Positions 13,096 through 21,271 of a DNA stretch of 23,779 nucleotides are shown here, piece by piece; position 1 is the stretch's first letter, and every line of letters begins with the position of its first letter. Below the pieces are notes generated by a model. The model had not been told where the DNA came from, did not search any database, and saw only the letters and a list, made by a program, of their open reading frames with translations. Source of the stretch: NIOZ-UU13 sp049287505 (GTDB lineage Bacteria > Planctomycetota > Phycisphaerae > Sedimentisphaerales > Anaerobacaceae); NCBI GenBank assembly GCA_049287505.1, contig JBAQFY010000202.1, positions 1 to 23,779 on the forward strand, written 5' to 3'. A program made the position numbers and the translations under genes.

Positions 13096-14859
13096 ATGCA
13101 AACCGAGCTTGAATATCGAACCTTAATCGAGCTTTTTAATGAGTCCCTTCGTAAAATCAAATCTTTAGATAAGGAATGCCTGGAAATAATCAGAACAGAA
13201 CGCCAGGAAAGTCTCTCCTTCGGACAATTAAAAACAAGGGCAGAAGATTTTGCATTGTGGCTTATTCAGGATAGGAACATCCAAATAAGTGACAAAGTAG
13301 CGGTATTGGGCAAAAACCGTGCGGACTGGGACGTGGCTTTTTGGGGGATTATCTTAGCCGGTGCTGTTCCTGTATTGATTGACCCGGAAAGGCCGGTTGA
13401 GGGGGTACAAAATCATGTGCTTCATACCGATGCATGCCTAATCGTTATGGCTGACGATTATCAGGATACCGATTCCCGGCAGGAGCTCAAAAAGTGGGCA
13501 TCCGGTCGGGACATAGGTCTAATCGAGATGACCGTCTTTGAAAAAATCGGCGTTAGCCCCGTTAGAGACCAGAAAGAAAAAGTCTCTAACGGGGTTATCA
13601 GTACTGAAAAGGCCGAATTATTTGAAAAAATTAGAGATGAGGTGCAGGCAGAGGACACGGCTGTTATTTTATGCACATCCGGCACCACCGGCGACCCGTG
13701 GGAAGTTGAGCTGACGCATACCAATTTCATAGCTAATATTGAGGGTTCTGTAGAAAAGATAAAGTTAACCCATGAGGATACGCTCGGACATATTCTGCCG
13801 CCGCATCATTCTTTTGGCCTTACAGTTGGCAAATTGCTGCCTTTCTGTGTCGGTGCGAATAATGTTTACACTAACCAATACCGCCGAATATCCGAGCTTA
13901 TAAGGGACGAAAGCGTAACGATTTTCATTGCTGTCCCTGCTCTTTTTACGGTTCTTGCGAAGAATGTTGAAGAAAATCTTGCCAAGCAGAAACGAAAAAG
14001 CCTGCTTGTTAAATTGTTTGACCGCTGCCTGCCGAAGCTGGTTGGAAAAAGAATCATAAAAAGGTTAGGATGGGAAAGGCTTCGATTTTTCTTATCAGGC
14101 TCGGCACCGATGCCGAGGTGGGTGCTGGATGTTTTCTGGAGGAGGGGCATACTGTTGTATGAAGGTTATGGCACTACGGAAAACTCACCGGTTTACGGTT
14201 TCAATGAGAGTCCGGGAAAATTAGGCTCTGTTGGTAAACCCATCGACACTCTATTAGTAAAGATTGTCAACGAAGAAGGGCAAAGTCTCCAGGCAGGTGA
14301 AAAGGGCGAGATTGCCCTCGGCGGGCCGTGTATTATGAAGGGATACTACAAAAATCCCAAAGCTACTCAAGCTGTCGTTAGGACAGACGACAAAGGCATC
14401 CGCTGGCTGCTAACCGGCGATTTGGGCTACCTGGATGAGGATGGAAACCTTTACATTACCGGCAGGAAGAAGTACCTGATTGTGCTGCCCGGCGGTAAAA
14501 ATGTTAATCCTGAGCTGGTTGAATCAGCACTTTCACAGGCTTATTATGTAAAAGAGGTATTAGTGGTTCCGGATTTGCGGAGAGACTCGGTCGGCATAGA
14601 AGAGGAGACTGTCAAGGCAATTGTCCGGCCGGACTGGGAGGTAATAGAGAACCATACCAGTTTTTCATACTCTGATTTGGTGAATAAACCGCAAAAACTC
14701 AAGAGTCTCGTCTGGCAAAGCGTCAATGAATGTCAGAAACAAAGCAGGCGGTTGTCCTCTTATGAAAAGGTATCATCGCGTCATCTTGAAATTAGAATAG
14801 ACGAATTTCAGAAAACCTCAACCGGAAAGATTAAACGAGAAGTTTATATGAGGGTATGA
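13096..14859 (+). CDS. AMP-forming acyl-CoA ligase (long-chain fatty-acid type)
   Basis: A 587-residue adenylate-forming enzyme; it activates a carboxylate with ATP and probably joins it to CoA. Motifs: phosphate loop TSGTTGDP (194-201), YEGYGTTENSP (355-365), LLTGDLGYLDEDGNLYITGRKK (about 438-459) and the C-terminal KTSTGKIKRE with catalytic Lys578. The loop usually reads PKGV but here reads PWEV, so the loop lysine is missing. Residues 154-167 are encoded by palindrome copy C, in a variable region before the phosphate loop. AAGGAG lies close upstream of the ATG (two bases), with another GGAG 11 bases away. It stands alone, 218 bases after rtcA, in a gap with no recognised element. The acyl substrate is unknown. 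Confidence 0.9.
   Translation: MQTELEYRTLIELFNESLRKIKSLDKECLEIIRTERQESLSFGQLKTRAEDFALWLIQDRNIQISDKVAVLGKNRADWDVAFWGIILAGAVPVLIDPERPVEGVQNHVLHTDACLIVMADDYQDTDSRQELKKWASGRDIGLIEMTVFEKIGVSPVRDQKEKVSNGVISTEKAELFEKIRDEVQAEDTAVILCTSGTTGDPWEVELTHTNFIANIEGSVEKIKLTHEDTLGHILPPHHSFGLTVGKLLPFCVGANNVYTNQYRRISELIRDESVTIFIAVPALFTVLAKNVEENLAKQKRKSLLVKLFDRCLPKLVGKRIIKRLGWERLRFFLSGSAPMPRWVLDVFWRRGILLYEGYGTTENSPVYGFNESPGKLGSVGKPIDTLLVKIVNEEGQSLQAGEKGEIALGGPCIMKGYYKNPKATQAVVRTDDKGIRWLLTGDLGYLDEDGNLYITGRKKYLIVLPGGKNVNPELVESALSQAYYVKEVLVVPDLRRDSVGIEEETVKAIVRPDWEVIENHTSFSYSDLVNKPQKLKSLVWQSVNECQKQSRRLSSYEKVSSRHLEIRIDEFQKTSTGKIKREVYMRV
13557..13594. repeat. dispersed 13-bp-arm palindrome, copy C (inside the acyl-CoA ligase gene)
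   Basis: CCCCGTTAGAGAC (13557-13569) and GTCTCTAACGGGG (13582-13594) pair perfectly over 13 bp with a 12-base spacer. The element is read in-frame as SPVRDQKEKVSNGV, keeping the ligase frame open. Its arm core equals that of copies A and B. Confidence 0.8.
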
Positions 14860-15204
14860 TATTAATGTCCTATTCAGGGAATGAGAAGAAACCTTTCGCT
14901 TTCAGACGAAGAACTGGTATTATAAACTCGAAATTCGAATATCGAAATCCTCCGCAGTCCTAAGGACTCCTTACGGAGGACACCTTGCGGTGGAAACAAA
15001 TTCAAAATCCGAATTACTAAAATTCAAAACAGCGTCTCATAAGCTAATATGTTTTTGTTTTGAAAATTTGTATTTTGAACATTCGATATTATTTCGGATT
15101 TCGTGTTTCGGATTTTCTTGGCTTTAATGAACTTACAGCGTGTCTTATAAGTTACCGTTTTCAGGCGGTAGTAGTTAACTTTGTTCCTTTTAGGAGGTTT
15201 TGCA
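14860..15204. repeat. 345-bp intergenic region filled with AT-rich inverted repeats
   Basis: No gene is seen. A large imperfect inverted repeat spans about 14924-15116: AAACTCGAAATTCGAATATC at one end, TTCGGATTTCGTGTTTCGG at the other, with an inner perfect pair TTCAAAAC (15023-15030) / GTTTTGAA (15057-15064). Nested GC-rich hairpins are AGTCCT-A-AGGACT (14956-14968) inside TCCTCCG / CGGAGGA (14948-14954, 14974-14980), and CACC-TTGC-GGTG (14981-14992). The last bases hold AGGAGG, the ribosome site of the next gene. This style of repeat is common between genes in Planctomycetota and similar metagenomic bacteria, from general knowledge. Confidence 0.65.
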
Positions 15205-16455
15205 ATGCAAGTTTCTATTTCCCGTCGTAAATTTTTAAAGACTGCTGCGGCAGGCAGTGCCGCCCTGGCTATGTCAGCCACAAGTTACTCCCGCGTCATC
15301 GGCGCCAACGACCGGATATCTATCGGTATATTAGGCTGTGGCGGCCGGGGTCTCGGCGCTCATATGCCCGGCGTGTACAAACACGTCGAGACCGAAAATT
15401 TTGAAATCACGGCCGTGTGCGACCCATGGCGGCTTAGGCGTGAGGCTGCTTCGGCGCAGGTGAAAGAATGGTACGGACGCGAGGCGCGAAAATTCTCGTC
15501 TTACCGTGACCTGGTGGCACTTAAGGATGTTGATGCCATTATGATTGCCTCTTGCGACCACCAGCACACCACGCACCTTAAAGCCGTTGCAGAGGCAGGT
15601 AAAGATGCCTACTGCGAAAAGCCGCTGGCGAGGAGACTCGACAGACTCCGGGACGCCTGCGATGCCGTCAAGAAGGCCAAAATCGTCGTCCAGATTGGCA
15701 CGCAGTTACGCAGCTTTCCTACCTTTACCGGATGCCGGGAGCTTTATAAGACCGGTATTCTCGGCACGGTTGGGCGCATCGAGCAGTGCCGCAATAATGA
15801 GCGGCCTTACTGGTACGGGTATATCAAGGACGTCAAGGCCGAGGACGTGGACTGGAAGGAATTCCTGCTGGATACTCCTTTCCAAAAGTTTGACCCGGTA
15901 TTGTATTCGGGCTGGTATGGTTACAGGCTGTTTTCCGATGGGCCGATTCCGGGGTACGCCAGCCACTTCATCGACCTTGTGCACTATATTACCGGCGCGA
16001 AGTTCCCCAAGAGCTGTGTCTGCCTGGGCGGCACTTTTACCTGGAAGGATGAGCACAACTTTACCTGCCCCGACCACGTTCAGGCGTTGTGGATTTATCC
16101 GGAGGGATTTATGGTGAGCTACTCGACGAACTGCGGCAACGGCAGCGGTAACAGCTTTAAAATCTTCGGCGACCAGGGCGTGATGGATATGGTTGACTGG
16201 AATGCGCCGTTCCTGAGTGCCGAAGGTGGAGGTAAAAGAAGGGGTGAGATACGAGGCAGGAAGCCCGTCGAGGAGGTCCCGCGGCCGGACCACTTTCTCG
16301 ATTGGCTACAGTGCCTGCGGAGCCGCAAGACGCCCAACGCCTCCATCGACGCCGGTTATCAGCACGCAATAGCCTGCATAATGGCGATGCAGTCTTTTGA
16401 CACCGGACGGCGAACGATATACGACCCGGAGAGCCGTGAAATTCGCGAGGGATAG
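15205..16455 (+). CDS. Tat-exported Gfo/Idh/MocA family oxidoreductase
   Basis: A 416-residue protein. The N-terminus SRRKFLKTAAAGSAALAMSA is a twin-arginine signal, so the folded enzyme with its cofactor would be exported. The Rossmann fold begins ISIGILGCGGRG (38-49). The family motif EKP is at 138-140 (YCEKPLARR), followed by VVQIGTQLRS. These enzymes use NAD(P), often tightly bound, to oxidise or isomerise sugars and polyols. GGAGG lies seven bases before ATG 15205; earlier in-frame starts lack a site. It is the first gene of a five-gene plus-strand cluster, 58 bases before the next. The substrate is unknown; a sugar or glycoside C3 hydroxyl is a plausible guess. Confidence 0.92.
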   Translation: MQVSISRRKFLKTAAAGSAALAMSATSYSRVIGANDRISIGILGCGGRGLGAHMPGVYKHVETENFEITAVCDPWRLRREAASAQVKEWYGREARKFSSYRDLVALKDVDAIMIASCDHQHTTHLKAVAEAGKDAYCEKPLARRLDRLRDACDAVKKAKIVVQIGTQLRSFPTFTGCRELYKTGILGTVGRIEQCRNNERPYWYGYIKDVKAEDVDWKEFLLDTPFQKFDPVLYSGWYGYRLFSDGPIPGYASHFIDLVHYITGAKFPKSCVCLGGTFTWKDEHNFTCPDHVQALWIYPEGFMVSYSTNCGNGSGNSFKIFGDQGVMDMVDWNAPFLSAEGGGKRRGEIRGRKPVEEVPRPDHFLDWLQCLRSRKTPNASIDAGYQHAIACIMAMQSFDTGRRTIYDPESREIREG

Positions 16456-16513
16456 AGCACGTGAGGCGTTGTTTTTTTGGGAGATTTGTATAACGAGTAA
16501 GGAGAAAATACGG

Positions 16514-18802
16514 ATGAACTCTTTTGAGAAGTTGACCCGCCGACGATTTCTGGACCGGACTCTGAAAATTGGTGCTGCGGGTCTGGCGGCCTCCTGTACG
16601 GGAGCATCCCGCGCACCGGCTGCGATGGGGTCTGCGACCAATGGTGCCTGGCAGATTGGCTGCTATACGCGTCCCTGGGCCAATTACGATTACCGTGTGG
16701 CGCTCGATGCTATCGCCGAGGCGGGTTTCAAGTATGCCGGTCTGATGACAACCAAGTCTAAGACTGGGCTTGTAATTTCGATATCCACTACACTTGAAGA
16801 GGCAGAGCGAATTGGCGAAGAAGCAGAGAAACGCGGCCTGGATGTATTGTCGGTGTATGGCGGTGACATTCCGGTGGCAAAGTCACTTGGGGCGGGTATT
16901 GAGGGTCTGAAGAAACTAATCGATAACTGCGCCGCCTGTGATGCTAAGAACCTGCTGATGGGCGGAACCGGCGATGAGAAACTTTACAAGATGTATTACA
17001 AGGCTATTGCGGAGTGCTGTGATTACGCCGCTGAGAAAGGTGTCGGTATAAGCATTAAGCCGCATGGCGGCCTCAATGCTACCGGGCCGCAGTGCCGTAA
17101 GACCATCGAAATGGTCGGCCACAGAAACTTCCGTATATGGTACGACCCGGGTAACATCTTTTTCTACTCGAACGGCGAACTCGACCCGGTTGATGATGCG
17201 GCTACAGTTGATGGGCTTGTGGTCGGTATGTGCGTCAAGGATTACAGGCATCCGAAGAATGTCTCAGTAACGCCAGGGACCGGCCAAGTTGATTTTCCTG
17301 CTGTTCTTGCACGTTTGAGGAAGGGTGGATTCACACAGGGACCACTGGTCGTAGAATGCCTTGACCAGGGAGATGCCGAGCAGACACTCGCCCAGGCCCG
17401 GAAGGCCCGGACGTTCCTGGAAGGTCTGAGCGGCCAGAGGACATTGTCTTCAGGTAAGAGGTCTGTTAGTGTTCCTGAACTGACCGCGGGTCTGGCAGTT
17501 ATTGACATCACGCCGCCGATTCCTTATCGCATGAGCGGATACTTTAATGAGCGGCTGAGCACAGGGATATCAAATCCCCTTCATGCCAAGGCCATAGTTC
17601 TTCGCCAGGGTGATAGAGGTGCAGCTTTGGTCTTCTGCGACATCATCGGCCTATCGCTCGACGTTTCCTCACGTGTTCGTCGGCAGGTCGCCAAACAGAC
17701 TGGAATTCCGGCCGCGAATCTCCTCATTGCCGCGACTCACAGCCACACTGGTCCGCTCTATTTTGGTGCGCTAAGGAAGCACTTCCACGACGAAGCGGTG
17801 GCTGAGCATGGGAGTGACCCATACGAAAAAGTAGATTATCCGTCTGAACTGGCTGCGAAAATTGTCAAGGTCGTAACGGAAGCCGATGCGGCGGCGAAGC
17901 CTGTCAGGCTCAAGGCAGGAGTGGCTGAGCAGCAAGGTTTATCGTTCAATCGGCGATTTCATATGAAAGACGGAACCGTCCGGTTTAATCCCGGCGTGTT
18001 GAATCCTGACATAGTCAGACCTGCCGGGCCGATAGACCCCGGGGTCGGCATTGTGTTTTTCGACGATGCCAAAAGCGATAGTGCCACTGCAGCGCTTGTG
18101 AACTTCGCCCTTCATCTGGACACTGTCGGCGGAACCGAATACGCAGCCGACTATCCTTTCTACCTGGAGCAGTCACTCCGCGAGAAATATGGTGAGCAGT
18201 TTGTTTTGATGTTTGGCACAGGTACATGCGGTGACATCAACCATATAGACGTTACGAAAAAGGAGCGGTTAAAGACGGACTATATCGGTGAGACGCTGGC
18301 AGAGACAGTGAAGGCAAAAGCGGGGTCTCTGGAGACTATCATCAAGCCCACACTTGCGGTGCGAAGCGAAATCGTCGAGGTGCCGCTTCAAAAATATGGG
18401 CCTGAGAAGGTAGCTTGGGCCCGTGAGAACATCAAGAAGGTTGGTACAAGAGAACTGTCGTTCCTTGAACAGGTTGAGGCGTATAAGATATTGGCGCTCG
18501 AGATGCGCGGCGGTGAGACAATCGGGCTTGAGGTCCAGGTTTTTCGGCTGAGCCGCGATGTGGCAGTGGTCGGATTGCCTGGTGAGGTATTTGTTGATTT
18601 GGGTCTTGCTATCAAGCATGCCAGTCCTTTTGCGATCACATTAGTTATCGAACTTTGCCAGGATGCTCCCGGTTATATACCAACAAGGAAGGCATTCGCC
18701 GAAGGCAGCTATGAGACGGTCAACTCTCGGATTGCTCCCGGAGGAGGTGAACTAATGGTCGAGGCAGCAGTACGGCTCTTGAAGGAAATTGGAACACCCT
18801 AA
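16514..18802 (+). CDS. Tat-exported fusion of a sugar isomerase-like TIM barrel and a neutral-ceramidase-like domain
   Basis: A 762-residue protein with three parts. Residues 7-28 (TRRRFLDRTLKIGAAGLAASC) are a Tat signal, possibly with a lipobox at Cys28. Residues about 45-305 are a xylose-isomerase-like TIM barrel (sugar phosphate isomerase/epimerase type): WQIGCYTRPW at the start, GISIKPHGG, RIWYDPGNIFFY, GTGQVDFPAVL, PLVVECLDQGD. Residues about 320-762 resemble the N-terminal catalytic domain of neutral/alkaline non-lysosomal ceramidases: AGLAVIDITPP, then zinc-site-like ATHSHTGP (407-414), HLDTVGGTEYAADYPFYLE and GTGTCGDINH. AAGGAG lies nine bases before ATG 16514. The two domains are normally separate proteins. 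The true ceramidase substrate is not implied; many bacterial relatives have unknown amide substrates. Confidence 0.88.
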   Translation: MNSFEKLTRRRFLDRTLKIGAAGLAASCTGASRAPAAMGSATNGAWQIGCYTRPWANYDYRVALDAIAEAGFKYAGLMTTKSKTGLVISISTTLEEAERIGEEAEKRGLDVLSVYGGDIPVAKSLGAGIEGLKKLIDNCAACDAKNLLMGGTGDEKLYKMYYKAIAECCDYAAEKGVGISIKPHGGLNATGPQCRKTIEMVGHRNFRIWYDPGNIFFYSNGELDPVDDAATVDGLVVGMCVKDYRHPKNVSVTPGTGQVDFPAVLARLRKGGFTQGPLVVECLDQGDAEQTLAQARKARTFLEGLSGQRTLSSGKRSVSVPELTAGLAVIDITPPIPYRMSGYFNERLSTGISNPLHAKAIVLRQGDRGAALVFCDIIGLSLDVSSRVRRQVAKQTGIPAANLLIAATHSHTGPLYFGALRKHFHDEAVAEHGSDPYEKVDYPSELAAKIVKVVTEADAAAKPVRLKAGVAEQQGLSFNRRFHMKDGTVRFNPGVLNPDIVRPAGPIDPGVGIVFFDDAKSDSATAALVNFALHLDTVGGTEYAADYPFYLEQSLREKYGEQFVLMFGTGTCGDINHIDVTKKERLKTDYIGETLAETVKAKAGSLETIIKPTLAVRSEIVEVPLQKYGPEKVAWARENIKKVGTRELSFLEQVEAYKILALEMRGGETIGLEVQVFRLSRDVAVVGLPGEVFVDLGLAIKHASPFAITLVIELCQDAPGYIPTRKAFAEGSYETVNSRIAPGGGELMVEAAVRLLKEIGTP

Positions 18803-18836
18803 TCAGATAGTACTAATGCGTAATATTAATACTTTA

Positions 18837-18916
18837 GTCCCGACGCACCGGAATTAGAATTGCATATTTACCGATGGAGATTACAATGGAGCAGAGATGT
18901 CCCGGTGTATCGGGAC
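18837..18916. repeat. intercistronic inverted repeat with alternative hairpins
   Basis: GTCCCGACGCACCGG (18837-18851) can pair with CCGGTGTATCGGGAC (18902-18916) over 15 positions with one mismatch and one G-T pair. The right half can instead fold on itself as GTCCCG-GTGTAT-CGGGAC (18899-18916). It sits in the 194-base gap between the fusion gene and the second oxidoreductase gene. There is no T-run. Confidence 0.55.
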
Positions 18917-18996
18917 GAAGACTCAAAAGATAATCGAAAAACGTATAAGAGCAATAGCTTCTTATGACTAATTCCCTACGAAAGGAGGACTACGAA

Positions 18997-20256
18997 ATGT
19001 TGGAAAAACAAAAAACTTCAGTTTTAGATAAGACCCCGGAGCGGATTACTCGTCGCCGGTTTATGGCCGGGGCCGGTGCGGCTGCTCTGTCGTTCACGGC
19101 AGTCAAATCACAGCTTGTCCGGGGATACGCCGCCAACTCAAAAGTTAATTTAGGTATAATCGGCTGCGGCGGTCGTGGAACATGGATAACGGGTCTATTT
19201 AAAGAGCATGGCGGATACAATATCGTTGCGGTTTCAGATTATTTCCAGGACAGGGTTGATGATTGCGGCGGGAAATTTGACGTGCCACAGACTCGCCGTT
19301 ATACAGGCTTGCTTGGTTATCGCAAGCTCATTGAAAAGGTGGACGCAGTAGCGATTGAGAGTCCGCCTTATTTCCATCCGGAGCAGGCCGCTGCCGGCGT
19401 GGACGCAGGTAAGCATGTATATGTTGCCAAGCCAATCGCAGTGGATGTGCCGGGCTGCCAAAGTATCGGCGACAGTGGCAGGAAGGCATCGAGCAAGAAA
19501 CTGTGCTTCCTTGTGGATTTCCAGACTCGTGCGGATGAGTTCTACATCGAGGCGCTGAAGCGTGTTCGAGATGGTGCACTGGGAGAGTTTGTTTTTGGTG
19601 AGGCGATATACCACGCAGATTGTCCATTCAAACGTATGTACGATATGTGGCGGGACGACCCAAAGAATCCTGAGAATCGTTTGCGGGCATGGGGGCTGGA
19701 CAATATATTATCCGGTGACATTATTACCGAGCAAAATATTCACACACTCGACGTGATGAGCTGGATTATGGATGCCGAACCTGTTTACGCAGTTGGGACG
19801 TGCGGCCGGACGGTTCGTCCTGTCGGAACCTGCAACGACCACTTCACGCTTCTGTATGAATACCCGAACAAAGTGGGTATTACATTTAGCTCAAGGCAGA
19901 TAGAAGGTCACGGCACTCAGCCTGAGGGTATTAGAAATCGAATGTTCGGCTCTAAAGGTGTGCTCGAGACGGAATACGGCGGGCAGGTACGGATTCGCGG
20001 CGAGGGTGATACCTTCTATCGCGGCGGAAGAAGCCCCGGCATTTATCAGGAAGGTGCTGTAGCCAACATTAAGACATTCCACCAGAGTATTATCGAGGGC
20101 AAATATGATAATCCGACTGTCGAGCCGAGTGTGCGGAGCAATCTTATAACAATCCTTGGCAGGACAGCCGCCTACACAGGGCGCAAAGTAACCTGGAAGC
20201 AGCTTCTCGAGAGTCAAGAGAAGCTTGATGCCAATCTTAAAGGTGCGAAAGCATAG
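18997..20256 (+). CDS. Tat-exported Gfo/Idh/MocA family oxidoreductase (second paralogue)
   Basis: A 419-residue protein. The Tat signal is ITRRRFMAGAGAAALSF (17-33), preceded by a long polar extension. The Rossmann start is NLGIIGCGGRG (51-61). Where the first paralogue has EKP, this one reads VAKPIAVD (143-150), so the usual glutamate is replaced by alanine while the lysine stays. DITEQNIHTLDVMSWIM carries a conserved-looking His of the substrate site. GGAGG lies eight bases before ATG 18997. It shares architecture with the gene at 15205 but only low visible identity outside motifs, so it probably acts on a different substrate or step. The next gene begins 73 bases on. Confidence 0.92.
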   Translation: MLEKQKTSVLDKTPERITRRRFMAGAGAAALSFTAVKSQLVRGYAANSKVNLGIIGCGGRGTWITGLFKEHGGYNIVAVSDYFQDRVDDCGGKFDVPQTRRYTGLLGYRKLIEKVDAVAIESPPYFHPEQAAAGVDAGKHVYVAKPIAVDVPGCQSIGDSGRKASSKKLCFLVDFQTRADEFYIEALKRVRDGALGEFVFGEAIYHADCPFKRMYDMWRDDPKNPENRLRAWGLDNILSGDIITEQNIHTLDVMSWIMDAEPVYAVGTCGRTVRPVGTCNDHFTLLYEYPNKVGITFSSRQIEGHGTQPEGIRNRMFGSKGVLETEYGGQVRIRGEGDTFYRGGRSPGIYQEGAVANIKTFHQSIIEGKYDNPTVEPSVRSNLITILGRTAAYTGRKVTWKQLLESQEKLDANLKGAKA

Positions 20257-20329
20257 GCTTGAGCACGTAAGTATAAGGATGGTTTTTATACACCTGTGAT
20301 GGTTTTTGTATGTTTATGGAGGTATGCAA

Positions 20330-21223
20330 ATGAAACACTCACACATAACTCGACGGCGGATGTTGGCTAATGGAGCGCGGGTGTTGGCCGGTTTGACCTT
20401 AGCCGCTTCATGCAGACCCCCCGGTGAAGAAGCAGCGAGGAAAAAAACAGTCAGCGGTTTCAAGCTCGCGGTCTGCGACTGGACAATAGGCAAGACGGCT
20501 GACCCTGCTTCGCTTGAGATGGCCAAGCGGATAGGGCTTGATGGTGTGCAGGTGGATTTCGGAAGGGGAGAAGATACTCTGCCGTTGTTCGATGCAGATT
20601 TGCAAAGGCGTTTTCTTGATGAGGTGCTCAGACAGGATATAGAGATTGCGTCACTGGCGATGGGTGTTCTTAACAACATTCCTTACAAAAGCGACCCACG
20701 TGCAGAGCGATGGGTTGCAGATGGTATTGACGTTTGCAAGGTATTGGGTGTTAATATTGTTCTCCTTGCCTTTTTTGGCAATGGTGATTTGCGAGACGAC
20801 GAGAAGGGCAAGGACGTTGTAGTTGAACGGCTCAAGCGGGTGGTGCCGAAAGCGGAAAAGGCCGGGGTGTTTCTCGGTGTCGAATCGTGGTTAAGTGCCG
20901 AGGAGCATATAGAAATCATCGACCGCGTCGGCTCACACGCTGTGAAGGTTTATTACGATGTGGCTAACTCCAATATGGCGGGCTATGATATATACAAGGA
21001 GATACGCCAGCTCGGCAAGAACATCTGCGAGTTTCACGCCAAGGATTATGACGATTTATACGGCAAAGGCTCGATTGATTTTGAACGGGTCCGTGGGGCG
21101 ATGGATGATATCGGCTATCGAGGATGGCTCATTATGGAAGGGACAAAGATGCCGTTAGGTGTTGAGGAGAGCTGCCGATATGACGCTCAATATTTGCGGG
21201 GTATTTTCCCAACTAAAGTATAA
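20330..21223 (+). CDS. Tat-exported sugar phosphate isomerase/epimerase-like TIM-barrel protein
   Basis: A 297-residue protein. HITRRRMLANGARVLAGLTLAASC is a Tat signal; Cys28 in LAASC could be a lipid-acceptor site. The xylose-isomerase-like TIM barrel follows: KLAVCDWTIG, GLDGVQVDFGRGED, IEIASLAMGVLNN, VFLGVESWLSAEEH, VKVYYDVANSN, ICEFHAKDYDD and WLIMEGTKMP. The Glu, Asp, His and Glu in GVESW, YYDVAN, EFHAKD and IMEGT are the likely metal ligands. GGAGG lies seven bases before ATG 20330. It is the single-domain counterpart of the barrel in the fusion protein two genes upstream and ends 48 bases before the next gene. Isomerase, epimerase or C-O/C-C lyase are all possible. Confidence 0.9.
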   Translation: MKHSHITRRRMLANGARVLAGLTLAASCRPPGEEAARKKTVSGFKLAVCDWTIGKTADPASLEMAKRIGLDGVQVDFGRGEDTLPLFDADLQRRFLDEVLRQDIEIASLAMGVLNNIPYKSDPRAERWVADGIDVCKVLGVNIVLLAFFGNGDLRDDEKGKDVVVERLKRVVPKAEKAGVFLGVESWLSAEEHIEIIDRVGSHAVKVYYDVANSNMAGYDIYKEIRQLGKNICEFHAKDYDDLYGKGSIDFERVRGAMDDIGYRGWLIMEGTKMPLGVEESCRYDAQYLRGIFPTKV

Positions 21224-21271
21224 ATGCAGCAGGTGACGGCTTGAGGGCCGGACAAAACGAAGGGGTAGATT

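Noticed and set aside
15024..15281. 85-residue minus-strand frame
   Set aside because: Reads the AT-rich intergenic repeat (KKIRNTKSEIIS, NTNFQNKN) and part of the Tat signal of the next gene backwards.
15706..16293. 195-residue minus-strand frame
   Set aside because: Antisense to the clearly coding oxidoreductase gene; no domain motif or ribosome site.
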